Below, in pieces: positions 1 to 8,152 of a DNA stretch of 64,000 nt. The number at the start of each line of letters is the position of its first letter. The stretch's first letter is position 1. Source of the DNA: an uncultured Eubacteriales bacterium. GTDB taxonomy: Bacteria > Bacillota > Clostridia > TANB77 > CAG-508. The notes beneath the pieces were generated by a model that worked only from the letters and a program-made list of their open reading frames with translations, was not told the origin of the DNA and did not search any database. The DNA lies in the NCBI GenBank assembly GCA_949289635.1, contig CASEOS010000002.1:1-64000 (forward strand), given 5' to 3'. The position numbers and the translations under genes were made by a program.

Positions 1-1
1 A

Positions 2-1306
2 ATGTTAGTAAACAGGAAAGAAAAAAGCAAAGATATGGAAAAAGGTATTACCTTAATAGCATTAGTAATCACTATCATTGTTCTTTTAATATTAGCAGGA
101 GTAACAATAGCCACATTAACAGGAGAAAATGGAATATTAACAAAAGCAAGTGATGCAAGTGAAGAAACGAAAAAAACAAATGTAGAAGAACAGGTAAAAT
201 TAGCAGTAGTAGCAAGTATAGGGGAAGATGGAAAAATCAATTTAGATGATTTAAATACAGAATTAGAAAAGATAGAAGGAGAGAAAACAGGAATTCCAGT
301 CAGTAGCTTGCCGGCAGATATTACTATAGATGGATATAAAGTGCATATAGATGGAAATGGAGTAGTTAGTGTAGGAGATAATGCTGGTGGAGGAAATACA
401 GAAACAGGAGAAACGGTAGTAGATGATGTAACCATTCCAGAAGGATTTTATCATGTAACCGGAACAACAGTAGATACAGGATTAGTTATATCAGATCAAC
501 CAAATGACGACTTGGATAATACAAAGCAAGGAAACCAATTTGTGTGGGTGCCAGTAAGTAAAGAAAACTTTGATACAGAATTTATAAGAAGAGAAGGATA
601 TTATAATGGAAGTATAGATAACATATTATCAGAATGTGGAGAAGCAGATAGTTCAGGAAATAATACTAATAGTGGTGTTACAGAATCAGCAACCACCCAA
701 GCAGAAGCACAAGCTATGTATGCGAGTGTAAAAGAATATGGAGGCTTCTATATTGGAAGATATGAAGCTGGAAAAGATAGTAATGGAAATGTAGTCGTAA
801 AAAAAGGAGCAGATGTATATAATAATGTAACATGGTCAAAAAATGAAAATATGAATGAAGAAGAAGTTGTAGAAGGAACAGAGAATAATCCAGAAGGAGC
901 AATTGAATTATCAAGAAATTTTTATATAGAAAATGAATATACAAGTGTAACAAGTACATTAATATATGGAGTACAATGGGATGCCGTCATGAAGTGGATG
1001 GAGAATATACCAAATCCAAATGTAGAAGGAAAAACATATATACAAGATAGTACAGGAATGGGACATTATGACACCTCTTCTTCAACTACAACAGGTTCAA
1101 ATGTAAATTATGCAGTAAACAATATTTATGATTTAGCAGGAAATGTAGCTGAATGGACAATGGAGTCCTGCAACACCCGCAGTCGTGTTGGTCGAGGAGG
1201 CTTTTACAACATTACAGGCGCTGACGGTCCAGCTTCTAATCGTGGCTACAGCTATCCGTCTTACAGCAACGTTAACGTCGGTTTCCGTCTCACTTTGTAT
1301 TTGTAA
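2..1306 (+). CDS. DGR target protein: prepilin-like N-terminus with FGE/C-type-lectin variable domain
   Basis: A 434-residue protein. Residues about 12-40 form a prepilin-type leader: Met-Glu-Lys-Gly followed by the hydrophobic stretch ITLIALVITIIVLLILAG, with the expected peptidase cut after the Gly. Glu+5 is absent, as in many clostridial pseudopilins. Residues about 130-434 resemble the formylglycine-generating-enzyme/C-type-lectin fold, with GGFYIGRYEAG, DLAGNVAEW and the terminal GFRL. The last 45 residues are the variable region matched by the template repeat at 3452-3582. The likely role is a surface-displayed ligand-binding protein diversified by the downstream retroelement. The gene starts at base 2, so the promoter and ribosome site are outside the window, and the start could be upstream or at the internal Met at base 35. 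Confidence 0.85.
   Translation: MLVNRKEKSKDMEKGITLIALVITIIVLLILAGVTIATLTGENGILTKASDASEETKKTNVEEQVKLAVVASIGEDGKINLDDLNTELEKIEGEKTGIPVSSLPADITIDGYKVHIDGNGVVSVGDNAGGGNTETGETVVDDVTIPEGFYHVTGTTVDTGLVISDQPNDDLDNTKQGNQFVWVPVSKENFDTEFIRREGYYNGSIDNILSECGEADSSGNNTNSGVTESATTQAEAQAMYASVKEYGGFYIGRYEAGKDSNGNVVVKKGADVYNNVTWSKNENMNEEEVVEGTENNPEGAIELSRNFYIENEYTSVTSTLIYGVQWDAVMKWMENIPNPNVEGKTYIQDSTGMGHYDTSSSTTTGSNVNYAVNNIYDLAGNVAEWTMESCNTRSRVGRGGFYNITGADGPASNRGYSYPSYSNVNVGFRLTLYL
1164..1294 (+). repeat. DGR variable repeat (VR)
   Basis: These 131 bases align without gaps to the template repeat at 3452-3582. I count 20 differences, all at positions where the template has A (12 A to G, 7 A to T, 1 A to C). No template C, G or T is changed. 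The segment codes for the end of the target protein and finishes 12 bases before its stop codon, with an invariant stretch TCGGTTTCCGTCTCACT that probably contains the initiation-of-mutagenic-homing site. Confidence 0.95.
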
Positions 1307-1378
1307 TGCTGAATGCTAAAACCGTGAAATCTGAAATTATAGAAGAAGCAAATTTAAGAGTAGAAAATTTAATAAGAG

Positions 1379-1400
1379 CTTAACGACTTTAGACGTTAAG
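1379..1400. other. Inverted repeat downstream of the VR, possible DGR hairpin
   Basis: CTTAACG and CGTTAAG form a 7-bp stem with an 8-base loop, 85 bases after the VR ends. In the Bordetella phage DGR a hairpin or cruciform shortly after the VR aids target recognition. The equivalence here is inferred from position only. Confidence 0.4.
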
Positions 1401-1465
1401 GGAGGAATTTTCAAAATTTAACAAAATGCGTTTGAAAAACGGATTTTGATGAATTAAGAAAATTC

Positions 1466-1501
1466 CCACTAACGTGGCGCCACTAACGTGGCGTTTTTTT
1501 G
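1466..1501 (+). terminator. Tandem hairpin repeat with T-run
   Basis: The 14-base unit CCACTAACGTGGCG occurs twice head to tail (1466-1479, 1480-1493). Each copy has a CCAC/GTGG stem and a TAAC loop. The second extends to a 6-bp CGCCAC/GTGGCG stem followed by a T-run, which fits a rho-independent terminator after the target gene. A related palindrome with the same ACTAACGT core sits at 8153-8174. Confidence 0.6.
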
Positions 1502-1556
1502 TGCTTTTCAAACACAAAAAAATGACACGAAAAATAATAGAAAGTGGTGTAAAAAA

Positions 1557-1991
1557 ATGGGATTTAGTCAAATGATGGAATTATTACAGAAGAACAATCA
1601 AGGAAAAATAGTTTTTTGTAATGCAGGAAATTTTTATATTGCCATAGGAAAAGATGCGGTTTTATTAAATAATTTATTAGGATTAAAGGTAAGTTGTATT
1701 AAACCAGAAATGTGTAAGGTAGGATTTCCGATAAATTCACTAGAGAAGTATACAGATTTATTAATACAAAAAAGATATAGTTATGCAATATATTATTTTG
1801 ATCAAGAAAAAGAAGAATTACAAATCATAGAAGATTATGAAGGAAAATATAAAAACAACATAAAAGATAATCATATAAATTGTTATATCTGTTCAAAAAG
1901 TACAAAACAATATAAACAACCAGATAAATATATGATAGCTTTATCAAAATTATATGAAAAAGAAGAAATGAGAAGGAAAAAAAGAATATGA
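1557..1991 (+). CDS. MutS-domain-I-like DGR accessory protein
   Basis: A 144-residue protein between the DGR target and the Avd-like gene. It overlaps the latter by 4 bases (ATGA). I take the ATG at 1557 as start because upstream in-frame codons lie in the terminator hairpin. Residues about 15-90 follow the pattern of the N-terminal mismatch-recognition domain of MutS: GKIVFCNAGNFYIAIGKDA is like the MutS 'F.(R/V)GDFYE.FGEDA' segment, then LLGL, then a 'CGVP' counterpart KVGFP, then an aromatic-containing helix and YSYAIYYF in place of 'GYSVAI'. There are no MutS ATPase or clamp domains. MutS-like accessory genes have been noted in some DGRs. How this one acts (perhaps tolerance or steering of TR/VR mismatches) is inference. 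Confidence 0.7.
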   Translation: MGFSQMMELLQKNNQGKIVFCNAGNFYIAIGKDAVLLNNLLGLKVSCIKPEMCKVGFPINSLEKYTDLLIQKRYSYAIYYFDQEKEELQIIEDYEGKYKNNIKDNHINCYICSKSTKQYKQPDKYMIALSKLYEKEEMRRKKRI

Positions 1992-2374
1992 TTCCAAAAG
2001 AAGAACAAGAAAACAAATTGGTATTAATTCCAAAGGCAGAAAAATATATAGAATATATGTTGGATATAATGATAAAGTTACCAAGAACTGAAAAATTTAG
2101 TATAGGAACAGAATATAAAACAAGCATGTATCAAATGCTAAATAAAATTATGTTGTTAAATAAATTGAAAAATAAATCTAATCGACAACTAATAGAAATA
2201 ATAGATATATTGAATATAATTGATAGTCATCTAAATACACAAAGAATATACTTAAGAATTATGAAAAAAAATAGATGGATAGATGAAAAGAAATTTAAAG
2301 TGGCAATGGAATTAATATATGAAATAGGAAAAATATTAGGAGGACTTATCAAATATTATGCCAAAAACAATTAG
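1988..2374 (+). CDS. avd: Avd-like DGR accessory variability determinant (four-helix protein)
   Basis: A 128-residue, highly basic and predicted all-helical protein lying directly upstream of the reverse transcriptase gene, which it overlaps by 17 bases. The length, helical periodicity, segment RIYLRIMKKNRWIDEKKF and position match Avd/four-helix-bundle proteins. These form pentamers that bind the reverse transcriptase and the template RNA. The start overlaps the stop of the preceding MutS-like gene, implying translational coupling. Assignment rests on context plus helical pattern, since the family is poorly conserved in sequence. Confidence 0.75.
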   Translation: MIPKEEQENKLVLIPKAEKYIEYMLDIMIKLPRTEKFSIGTEYKTSMYQMLNKIMLLNKLKNKSNRQLIEIIDILNIIDSHLNTQRIYLRIMKKNRWIDEKKFKVAMELIYEIGKILGGLIKYYAKNN

Positions 2375-3383
2375 AAATTTATATTTTAAACATTTAACTT
2401 ATGATAAGTTATTAGAAGCACATTTTAAATCCAGAAAAGGCAAAGGTTATCGAGAAGAAATTATTTTATTTAATTTAAAACAAGAAGAATATATTATGTG
2501 GCTTTTAGAAAAATTAGAAAATAAAACATATAAGCATGGAGGATATAGTACTTTTTATGTAACAGAGCCAAAGTTAAGAAAAATAGAAAAATCAAAATAT
2601 ATTGATAGAATTGTACATAGATGGTTGGTAGATAATTTTCTAGGACCAGCATTTGTACCACAATTCATCAACACATCATATGCCTGCCTAAAAGGAAAGG
2701 GAATGCATAAAGCATGTTTAGATGTACAAAAAGCAATGAAACATTGCCAAAGAATATGGGGAGAATATTGTATTTTAAAAATGGATATTGCAAAATATTT
2801 TGATAATATTAATAAAAATATATTATTAAATATTTTGAAAAGAAAAATAAAAGATAAGAATCTTTTATGGTTAATACAAGAAATCCTATATGCTCAAAAA
2901 AGAGAAAAAGGACTAGAAATAGGAAATTATACTTCACAAATGTTTGCAAATATATACTTAAATCAAATAGACCAATACATAAAGCATAAATTAAAGATAA
3001 AATGGTATTTTCGTTATATGGATGATAGTGTATTATTTGTAAAAACAAAACAAGAAGCAAAAGAAATTTTAGAAAAGATAACAGTATTTCTAGAAGAAAA
3101 TTTAGAATTAAAATTAAATAAAAAAACACAAATATTTAAGTCAAAACAAGGAGTTAATTTTTGTGGATATAAAATCAATGCATATCGATTAAAAATACGA
3201 GATAAAGGAAAAAGAAAATTAAAGAAAAAAGTGAAAATGCTAAAAGAAAAAATAAAACAGGGAACAATGACAAGTAAAGAGGCACAAAAATATTTAGCAG
3301 GGCATTTAGGATATATAAAAATTGCAAATACTTATCATTTAGAAAGTAAATTGTTTTATCAAAAAGATAATTGTATAAATTAA
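2358..3383 (+). CDS. DGR reverse transcriptase
   Basis: A 341-residue retron/DGR-type reverse transcriptase. Visible motifs are the fingers-region Arg-rich segment (RIVHRWLVDNFLGPAF), the domain-3 aspartate in LKMDIAKYFDNI, the motif GNYTSQMFANIYLNQID, the catalytic YMDDSVLF box, and the GVNFCGYKI segment typical of DGR and group II-like enzymes. The enzyme copies the template RNA with adenine-specific errors, and the cDNA replaces the variable repeat. The template repeat follows 68 bases after the stop, so target, accessory genes, reverse transcriptase and template form one cassette on one strand. No truncation or missing catalytic residue is visible. Confidence 0.95.
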   Translation: MPKTIRNLYFKHLTYDKLLEAHFKSRKGKGYREEIILFNLKQEEYIMWLLEKLENKTYKHGGYSTFYVTEPKLRKIEKSKYIDRIVHRWLVDNFLGPAFVPQFINTSYACLKGKGMHKACLDVQKAMKHCQRIWGEYCILKMDIAKYFDNINKNILLNILKRKIKDKNLLWLIQEILYAQKREKGLEIGNYTSQMFANIYLNQIDQYIKHKLKIKWYFRYMDDSVLFVKTKQEAKEILEKITVFLEENLELKLNKKTQIFKSKQGVNFCGYKINAYRLKIRDKGKRKLKKKVKMLKEKIKQGTMTSKEAQKYLAGHLGYIKIANTYHLESKLFYQKDNCIN

Positions 3384-3451
3384 TTCTTTTTCTAGTAGTA
3401 ATGAATTAATAATAATTACAGAAAATATTAAAATAATAGGGATAAATCGAA

Positions 3452-3582
3452 AGTCCTACAACACCAACAATCGTGTTAATCGAGGAGGCAATTACAACAA
3501 TACAGGCGCTAACAATCCAGCTTCTAATCGTAACAACAACAATCCGTCTAACAGCAACGATAACATCGGTTTCCGTCTCACT
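3452..3582 (+). repeat. DGR template repeat (TR)
   Basis: 131 noncoding bases 3' of the reverse transcriptase, collinear with the VR. Read in the VR frame it has 17 AAC/AAT codons, the hallmark of a template in which adenines are randomised to sample many residues. The matching core begins AGTCCT and ends CGTCTCACT. Beyond it the sequences diverge (CTAATACAA versus TTGTATTTG), consistent with distinct IMH* and IMH ends. Confidence 0.95.
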
Positions 3583-3791
3583 CTAATACAATTTTGAGAT
3601 TATATATTTTAAGGAATATATACAGTAAACGTATTAGTATTAAAGAGATTTATTCCTTCCTAATATAGGTAAAAACGAATCAGTAAAGTAAGTATTAGTA
3701 AAATTATATAATTTGAATATAATTGCTTTACGACTTAATTTTATAAAAAATATTTAAAAATATAAATAAAAATTAAAGGAATTAAAGAAAA
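3583..3791 (+). other. Noncoding tail of the DGR template RNA region
   Basis: About 210 bases of AT-rich intergenic sequence. It contains a weak AAGGAA/TTCCTT inverted repeat near 3613-3660. It probably includes the 3' part of the template RNA needed for cDNA priming, by analogy with the phage BPP-1 system. I see no gene in it. Confidence 0.35.
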
Positions 3792-4040
3792 ATGAATTTA
3801 TGTTTTGTAATGGGAAAAATAATTAGTGATATAAATTACAAATTTGTTATTAATGATAAAAAGATAAAATCAGTAGTAATATTTGAATTTAAATTAAAGA
3901 GTGGTACGAAAATATCAGTAATAGGACATAATGAAATAGCAGACATATGTTATTCTAAAATCAGAAAAAATGACAATATATATATTTATGGATTAATAAA
4001 CTCGAATGGTCAAATAGAAATAAGAGAAATTTATTTTTAG
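3792..4040 (+). CDS. Small OB-fold-like protein (SSB/PriB-like)
   Basis: An 82-residue protein. The pattern FVMGKIISD...KSVVIFEFKLKSGTKISVIGHNEIAD...IYGLINSNGQIEIREIYF is that of a single small OB barrel as in single-strand DNA-binding proteins: a G-K start, a central strand ending in V-x-GHN, and a terminal 'I.G...S.GQIEI' strand. It lacks the acidic SSB tail. It lies just after the DGR template and before gyrA on the same strand. A role in DGR cDNA handling is only a guess. Confidence 0.4.
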   Translation: MNLCFVMGKIISDINYKFVINDKKIKSVVIFEFKLKSGTKISVIGHNEIADICYSKIRKNDNIYIYGLINSNGQIEIREIYF

Positions 4041-4136
4041 GAGAAATATAAGAGCATAAAACAAAAATGAGTGATTCATAATAATATCATAAAAGAATAC
4101 GAAAGATATATAAAAGGTAAATAAGGAGGAACTATA

Positions 4137-4427
4137 ATGAATTTAGAAAATTTTGAAGAAAAAGACATGATAAATATGATTTATCAATCACAAGAAGAAA
4201 AAATAGATGAAATCCTAAAAAATGTAGACAAAAAATTAAGAGATCAATTAGAAGTTATTGCTTCAGAAAGAATTATTGAAGATTCTCATTGTAAAGAGCA
4301 AGCAAAGGAAATGTTAAATAAAATAGAAGAAAACTATAATATCAAAATAACAGAGTATAATAAAGAAATATATAAACAAGGATTTATGGATGGTGTTAAT
4401 TTAATATTAAATTGCTTATTTCCCTAG
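4137..4427 (+). CDS. Hypothetical helical protein with 'QGFMDGVNLI' C-terminus
   Basis: A 96-residue acidic, predicted alpha-helical protein with a good GGAGG ribosome site 9 bases before the ATG. The C-terminal KQGFMDGVNLILNCLF resembles small clostridial proteins of the DUF6809 type, but I do not recognise a function. It sits directly upstream of the gyrA promoter. Confidence 0.5.
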   Translation: MNLENFEEKDMINMIYQSQEEKIDEILKNVDKKLRDQLEVIASERIIEDSHCKEQAKEMLNKIEENYNIKITEYNKEIYKQGFMDGVNLILNCLFP

Positions 4428-4445
4428 TTTTTTTAAGGATTTTAC

Positions 4446-4474
4446 TTGCAAAATAAAGTTTGTTTTAGTATAAT
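4446..4474 (+). promoter_or_regulatory. Promoter of gyrA
   Basis: TTGCAA (4446-4451), a 17-base spacer and a perfect TATAAT (4469-4474). This gives a start about 30 bases ahead of the gyrA ATG. Confidence 0.75.
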
Positions 4475-4510
4475 ACAAAGGTAGAAATATAAAGGAAGAG
4501 AGGGAAAACA

Positions 4511-6970
4511 ATGGAAGAAAGACAAGAAAGAAGAGACGGAAAAATCATTGAAAAAGACATCGAAAAAGAGATGAGAGAAGCATATATTGACTATGCCATG
4601 AGTGTTATTGTTTCTCGTGCACTTCCAGACGTAAGAGATGGTTTAAAGCCAGTACATAGAAGAATCTTATATTCAATGCATGAAGATGGAATTACATCAG
4701 ATAAACCATACAGGAAGTGTGCCAATACGGTAGGTTCTGTTTTAGGTAGATATCACCCACATGGAGATAGTTCTGTATATGATGCTATGGTTAGATTAGC
4801 ACAAGATTTCTCAATGAGATATATGTTAATTGATGGACATGGTAACTTTGGTTCTGTCGATGGTGATGGAGCAGCAGCTATGAGGTATACAGAAGCAAGA
4901 ATGTCTAAAATTTCTGAATATATGTTAACAGATATTGAGAAAAATACAGTTGACTTTATGCCAAACTATGATGATAGATTACAAGAACCAACTGTACTTC
5001 CTGCAAGAATACCAGCTTTGCTTGCTAATGGTTCTTCAGGTATTGCCGTAGGTATGGCAACCAATATTCCACCACATAATTTAACAGAATTAATTAATGG
5101 AATTATTAAAATTATTGATGAAGATAATGTCACAGATGAAGAATTAATGAGTGTCATTAAAGGTCCAGATTTTCCAACAGAAGGAATCATCCTAGGACTA
5201 GAAGGTATAAAACAAGCCTATACAACAGGTAAAGGAAAAATCACTTTAAGAGCAGAAACAGAAATTGAAGAAATGAGTGGTAATAGACAAAGAATTATCG
5301 TTTCATCTTTACCATATCAAGTAAATAAAGCAAATTTAATTAAAACGATATCTGATTTATCAAAAGAAAGAAAAGTAGAAGGTATTTCAGAATGTAGAGA
5401 TGAATCTGATAGAAAAGATAGAGTAAGAGTGGTTATTGAATTAAAAAGAGATGCAAATCCTCAAGTTGTATTAAATCAATTATTTAAACATACACAAATG
5501 CAAACAACTTTTGGTATTATCATGCTTGCATTAGTTAATGGTGTTCCAAAGATTTTAACATTAAGACAATGTTTAGATTGTTATATTGACCATAGAAAAG
5601 ATGTTATTTTAAGAAGAACACAATTTGAGCTAGATAAAGCATTAGCAAGAGCACACATCTTAGAAGGATTAAAAATTGCATTAGATAATATTGATGAAGT
5701 TATTAATATTATTCGAAACTCTTATGATGATGCAAAAGAAAGATTAATGGAAAGATTTGGTCTTACTGATATCCAAGCACAAGCCATTTTGGATATGCGT
5801 TTAAGAACATTATCAGGTTTGCAAAGAGAAAAGATTGAAGAAGAATATAACCAATTAATGGAATTAATTGCACATTTAAGAGATATTTTAAATAGTGAAA
5901 GATTAGTTTTTGATATTATCAAAGAAGAGTTATTAGAAATTAAAGACAAATTTGGTGATGAAAGAAAAACAAAAATTGTGGCAGCAGAAGGCGAAATTGA
6001 TGTAGAAGATTTAATTAAAGAGGAGCAAACTGTTGTAGCCCTAACACATTTTGGATATATTAAAAGAATGCCAATTGATACATATAAGAGTCAAAGACGT
6101 GGAGGAAAAGGCATAACAGGAATTGCAACAAGAGAAGAAGATTTTGTAAAACAAATCTTTACAGCTTCAACACATGATACAATTTTATTCTTCACTAATA
6201 AAGGTAAATTATATCATTTAAGAGGTTATGAAATTCCAGAAGCAGGAAGAACTGCAAAAGGTACAGCAATTGTAAACTTATTAAGTTTAGATGCGGGAGA
6301 AAAAGTATCTGCTGTTATACCAATTCAAAACTTTGCTGAAGGTAAATACTTGTTAATGGCAACAAAGAATGGATTAATTAAAAAGACAGCCTTAAAAGAA
6401 TATGATTCTACTAGAAAAACTGGTCTACAAGGAATTACATTAAAAGAAGATGATGAATTAATCGGTGTAAGATTAACAGATGGAGAAGATAATGTAGTGC
6501 TAGTTACAAGAAATGGTATGTGTATTACATTTGATGAAAAAGATGTAAGACCAATTGGTAGAGTTTCTCAAGGGGTTATCGGTATTAGGCTAGATGAAGA
6601 TGATGAAGTTATCGGAATGGAATCTGTTATCGCAGGAGGAAAGGCAACATTACTAGCCATTACAGAAAATGGATTTGGAAAGAGAACAGAACTAGATGAG
6701 TATAGAGTGCAAAATAGAGGAGGAAAAGGTGTTATTACTTACAAGATTACACCTAAGACAGGAAAGCTAGTTGGTGTTAGAATTGCCTCTGAAGAAGATG
6801 ATGTCATGTTAATTACAGATACAGGAACGATTATTAGAATTAATGTAAAAGATATTAGCATTTTAGGTAGATCAACACAAGGTGTTACATTAATGAGAAC
6901 AAGTGATGGTGGCAAAGTTGTTAGCATGGAAATATTAACACCAGAAATTAATGATGTAGAAAATGCATAA
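4511..6970 (+). CDS. gyrA: DNA gyrase subunit A
   Basis: An 819-residue subunit of the type II topoisomerase that introduces negative supercoils. The breakage-reunion domain carries the catalytic Tyr126 in AAMRYTEAR. The quinolone-resistance region reads GRYHPHGDSSVYDAM, with Ser87 and Asp91 matching E. coli Ser83 and Asp87, so the drug-sensitive residues are present. The GyrA box QRRGGKG lies near residue 530, at the start of the six-bladed C-terminal beta-pinwheel, which identifies GyrA rather than ParC. The gene has its own promoter and a strong terminator. gyrB is not in the window. Confidence 0.98.
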   Translation: MEERQERRDGKIIEKDIEKEMREAYIDYAMSVIVSRALPDVRDGLKPVHRRILYSMHEDGITSDKPYRKCANTVGSVLGRYHPHGDSSVYDAMVRLAQDFSMRYMLIDGHGNFGSVDGDGAAAMRYTEARMSKISEYMLTDIEKNTVDFMPNYDDRLQEPTVLPARIPALLANGSSGIAVGMATNIPPHNLTELINGIIKIIDEDNVTDEELMSVIKGPDFPTEGIILGLEGIKQAYTTGKGKITLRAETEIEEMSGNRQRIIVSSLPYQVNKANLIKTISDLSKERKVEGISECRDESDRKDRVRVVIELKRDANPQVVLNQLFKHTQMQTTFGIIMLALVNGVPKILTLRQCLDCYIDHRKDVILRRTQFELDKALARAHILEGLKIALDNIDEVINIIRNSYDDAKERLMERFGLTDIQAQAILDMRLRTLSGLQREKIEEEYNQLMELIAHLRDILNSERLVFDIIKEELLEIKDKFGDERKTKIVAAEGEIDVEDLIKEEQTVVALTHFGYIKRMPIDTYKSQRRGGKGITGIATREEDFVKQIFTASTHDTILFFTNKGKLYHLRGYEIPEAGRTAKGTAIVNLLSLDAGEKVSAVIPIQNFAEGKYLLMATKNGLIKKTALKEYDSTRKTGLQGITLKEDDELIGVRLTDGEDNVVLVTRNGMCITFDEKDVRPIGRVSQGVIGIRLDEDDEVIGMESVIAGGKATLLAITENGFGKRTELDEYRVQNRGGKGVITYKITPKTGKLVGVRIASEEDDVMLITDTGTIIRINVKDISILGRSTQGVTLMRTSDGGKVVSMEILTPEINDVENA

Positions 6971-6994
6971 AAATAAAATAGTATAGTAACAAGG

Positions 6995-7029
6995 AAATCC
7001 CTTTAAGAAATATTCTTAAAGGGATTTTT
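6995..7029. terminator. Bidirectional terminator between gyrA and dnaI
   Basis: A perfect 13-bp stem AAATCCCTTTAAG/CTTAAAGGGATTT with a 7-base loop. T-rich flanks on both sides suit the two convergent genes. Confidence 0.85.
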
Positions 7030-7060
7030 CTAAAAATATCAAAATAAAATCATTGTGCAT

Positions 7061-8065
7061 TTATTTCATTTTAAAACGAATATCATCTCCAAAGAAACAA
7101 TAAATATCATAATATCCAGCAATTCTAGAACCAATTCTTTCTTCATATTTATTGAAAATTTCATTAATGTTTAAATTGGTAGAAATGATTGTTTTAGTAA
7201 TTTTATGATTTAAATTTAGAATTCTTGTATTAATAATGGTGAATAATTCACTTAATTTCATACTATTTAAACTTTCTGTTCCTAAATCATCTATAATTAA
7301 TAAATCGGTTTCTAATACAGATTTATTAATATCTTCTGAATTTGCTTTTTGTTTATTTAATTTATAATCAATAATATTTTCTAATAAAACAGGAGCTGTT
7401 TGATATAGTACAGTTTTTCCTAATTTTAATACTTCATTAGCAATACAATTAGAAAGAAAAGTTTTTCCAAGTCCAGTATTTCCTGAAAATAATAAATTTT
7501 TATAATCAGGGTTATCAAAGTTTTGGACAAATTCTATGGATTTCTCTTTAATTTTTAATATATTTTCTCTAGGTGAAATTGAGAATCTATATTTAGTTGG
7601 GTTAACTTCATCTGAGAAAAGTAATTCATTAAAAGTAGAAAAATTTTCTTTATCCAAATTAGACATATTCGACTTATTAAAAGAAATATCTAGTAATTTT
7701 TGTTTTAAGCAAGAACACATTTCGGTTTGATAATTATTTTTTTGAATATATCCAGTATCTTTACATATCGGACATTCATAATGTGGATTTAAATAATCTG
7801 GATCAATATGATTTTTTTTCAAGATCTCTTCTTTTTCTTTTTTTAATGAATCCATTGTATTGGAAAGTGAAGATATATCAGAAAATTTTTTGTTTAGAAT
7901 ATTTTTGGCTGTTGAAAGTGCATAGTGATTGATTTCATTTTCAAGTGTTTGTAATCTGGGAATCTTGTTATATAATGCTTCTTTTCTTTCATCTGCTGCA
8001 ATTTCTGCTCTCACTTTTTTTTGCTCATATTCTTTTAACAATGTATTTAAAATTTCATTAGCCAA
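7061..8065 (-). CDS. dnaI: DnaI/DnaC-like helicase loader ATPase
   Basis: A 334-residue AAA+ protein that loads the replicative helicase. The N-terminal half is coiled-coil (about 1-95), then a zinc-binding cluster ECPICKDTGYI...CSC (about 110-135), then the AAA+ core with Walker A GNTGLGKT, Walker B LLIIDDLG and an Arg finger region near the end. I choose a TTG start at 8065 because AAAGGAGGA lies 6 bases upstream. The in-frame region before it is a long hairpin. The DnaD-domain gene is upstream on the same strand, so the two form a primosome operon. Confidence 0.88.
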   Translation of the reverse strand: MANEILNTLLKEYEQKKVRAEIAADERKEALYNKIPRLQTLENEINHYALSTAKNILNKKFSDISSLSNTMDSLKKEKEEILKKNHIDPDYLNPHYECPICKDTGYIQKNNYQTEMCSCLKQKLLDISFNKSNMSNLDKENFSTFNELLFSDEVNPTKYRFSISPRENILKIKEKSIEFVQNFDNPDYKNLLFSGNTGLGKTFLSNCIANEVLKLGKTVLYQTAPVLLENIIDYKLNKQKANSEDINKSVLETDLLIIDDLGTESLNSMKLSELFTIINTRILNLNHKITKTIISTNLNINEIFNKYEERIGSRIAGYYDIYCFFGDDIRFKMK

Positions 8066-8079
8066 TTTTATCCTCCTTT

Positions 8080-8122
8080 TGTTCTTGTATAGGAAAAATT
8101 GAGTTTTTCCTATACAAGAACA
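8080..8122 (-). repeat. 19-bp perfect inverted repeat before dnaI
   Basis: TGTTCTTGTATAGGAAAAA (8080-8098) and its exact complement (8104-8122) enclose a 5-base loop. In the minus-strand transcript the hairpin ends just before the dnaI ribosome site, so it could be an RNA-processing or attenuation element. No T-run follows, which argues against simple termination. Confidence 0.7.
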
Positions 8123-8152
8123 TCGCTTCGCTCTAACAATTGCACACAAATT

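Noticed and set aside
1324-1383. Short open frame (20 codons) right after the DGR target stop
   Set aside because: It has no ribosome site and is only 19 residues long. It may be a coding remnant, but nothing supports expression.
1488-1556. Upstream GTG start for the MutS-like gene
   Set aside because: The extra codons lie within the hairpin and T-run of a terminator and have no ribosome site. The ATG at 1557 restores the domain start.
4740-4800. Quinolone resistance mutation in gyrA
   Set aside because: The residues equivalent to Ser83 and Asp87 are unchanged.
8066-8149. N-terminal extension of dnaI
   Set aside because: The extension is encoded by a perfect 19-bp hairpin and lacks a ribosome site, whereas TTG at 8065 has AAAGGAGGA.
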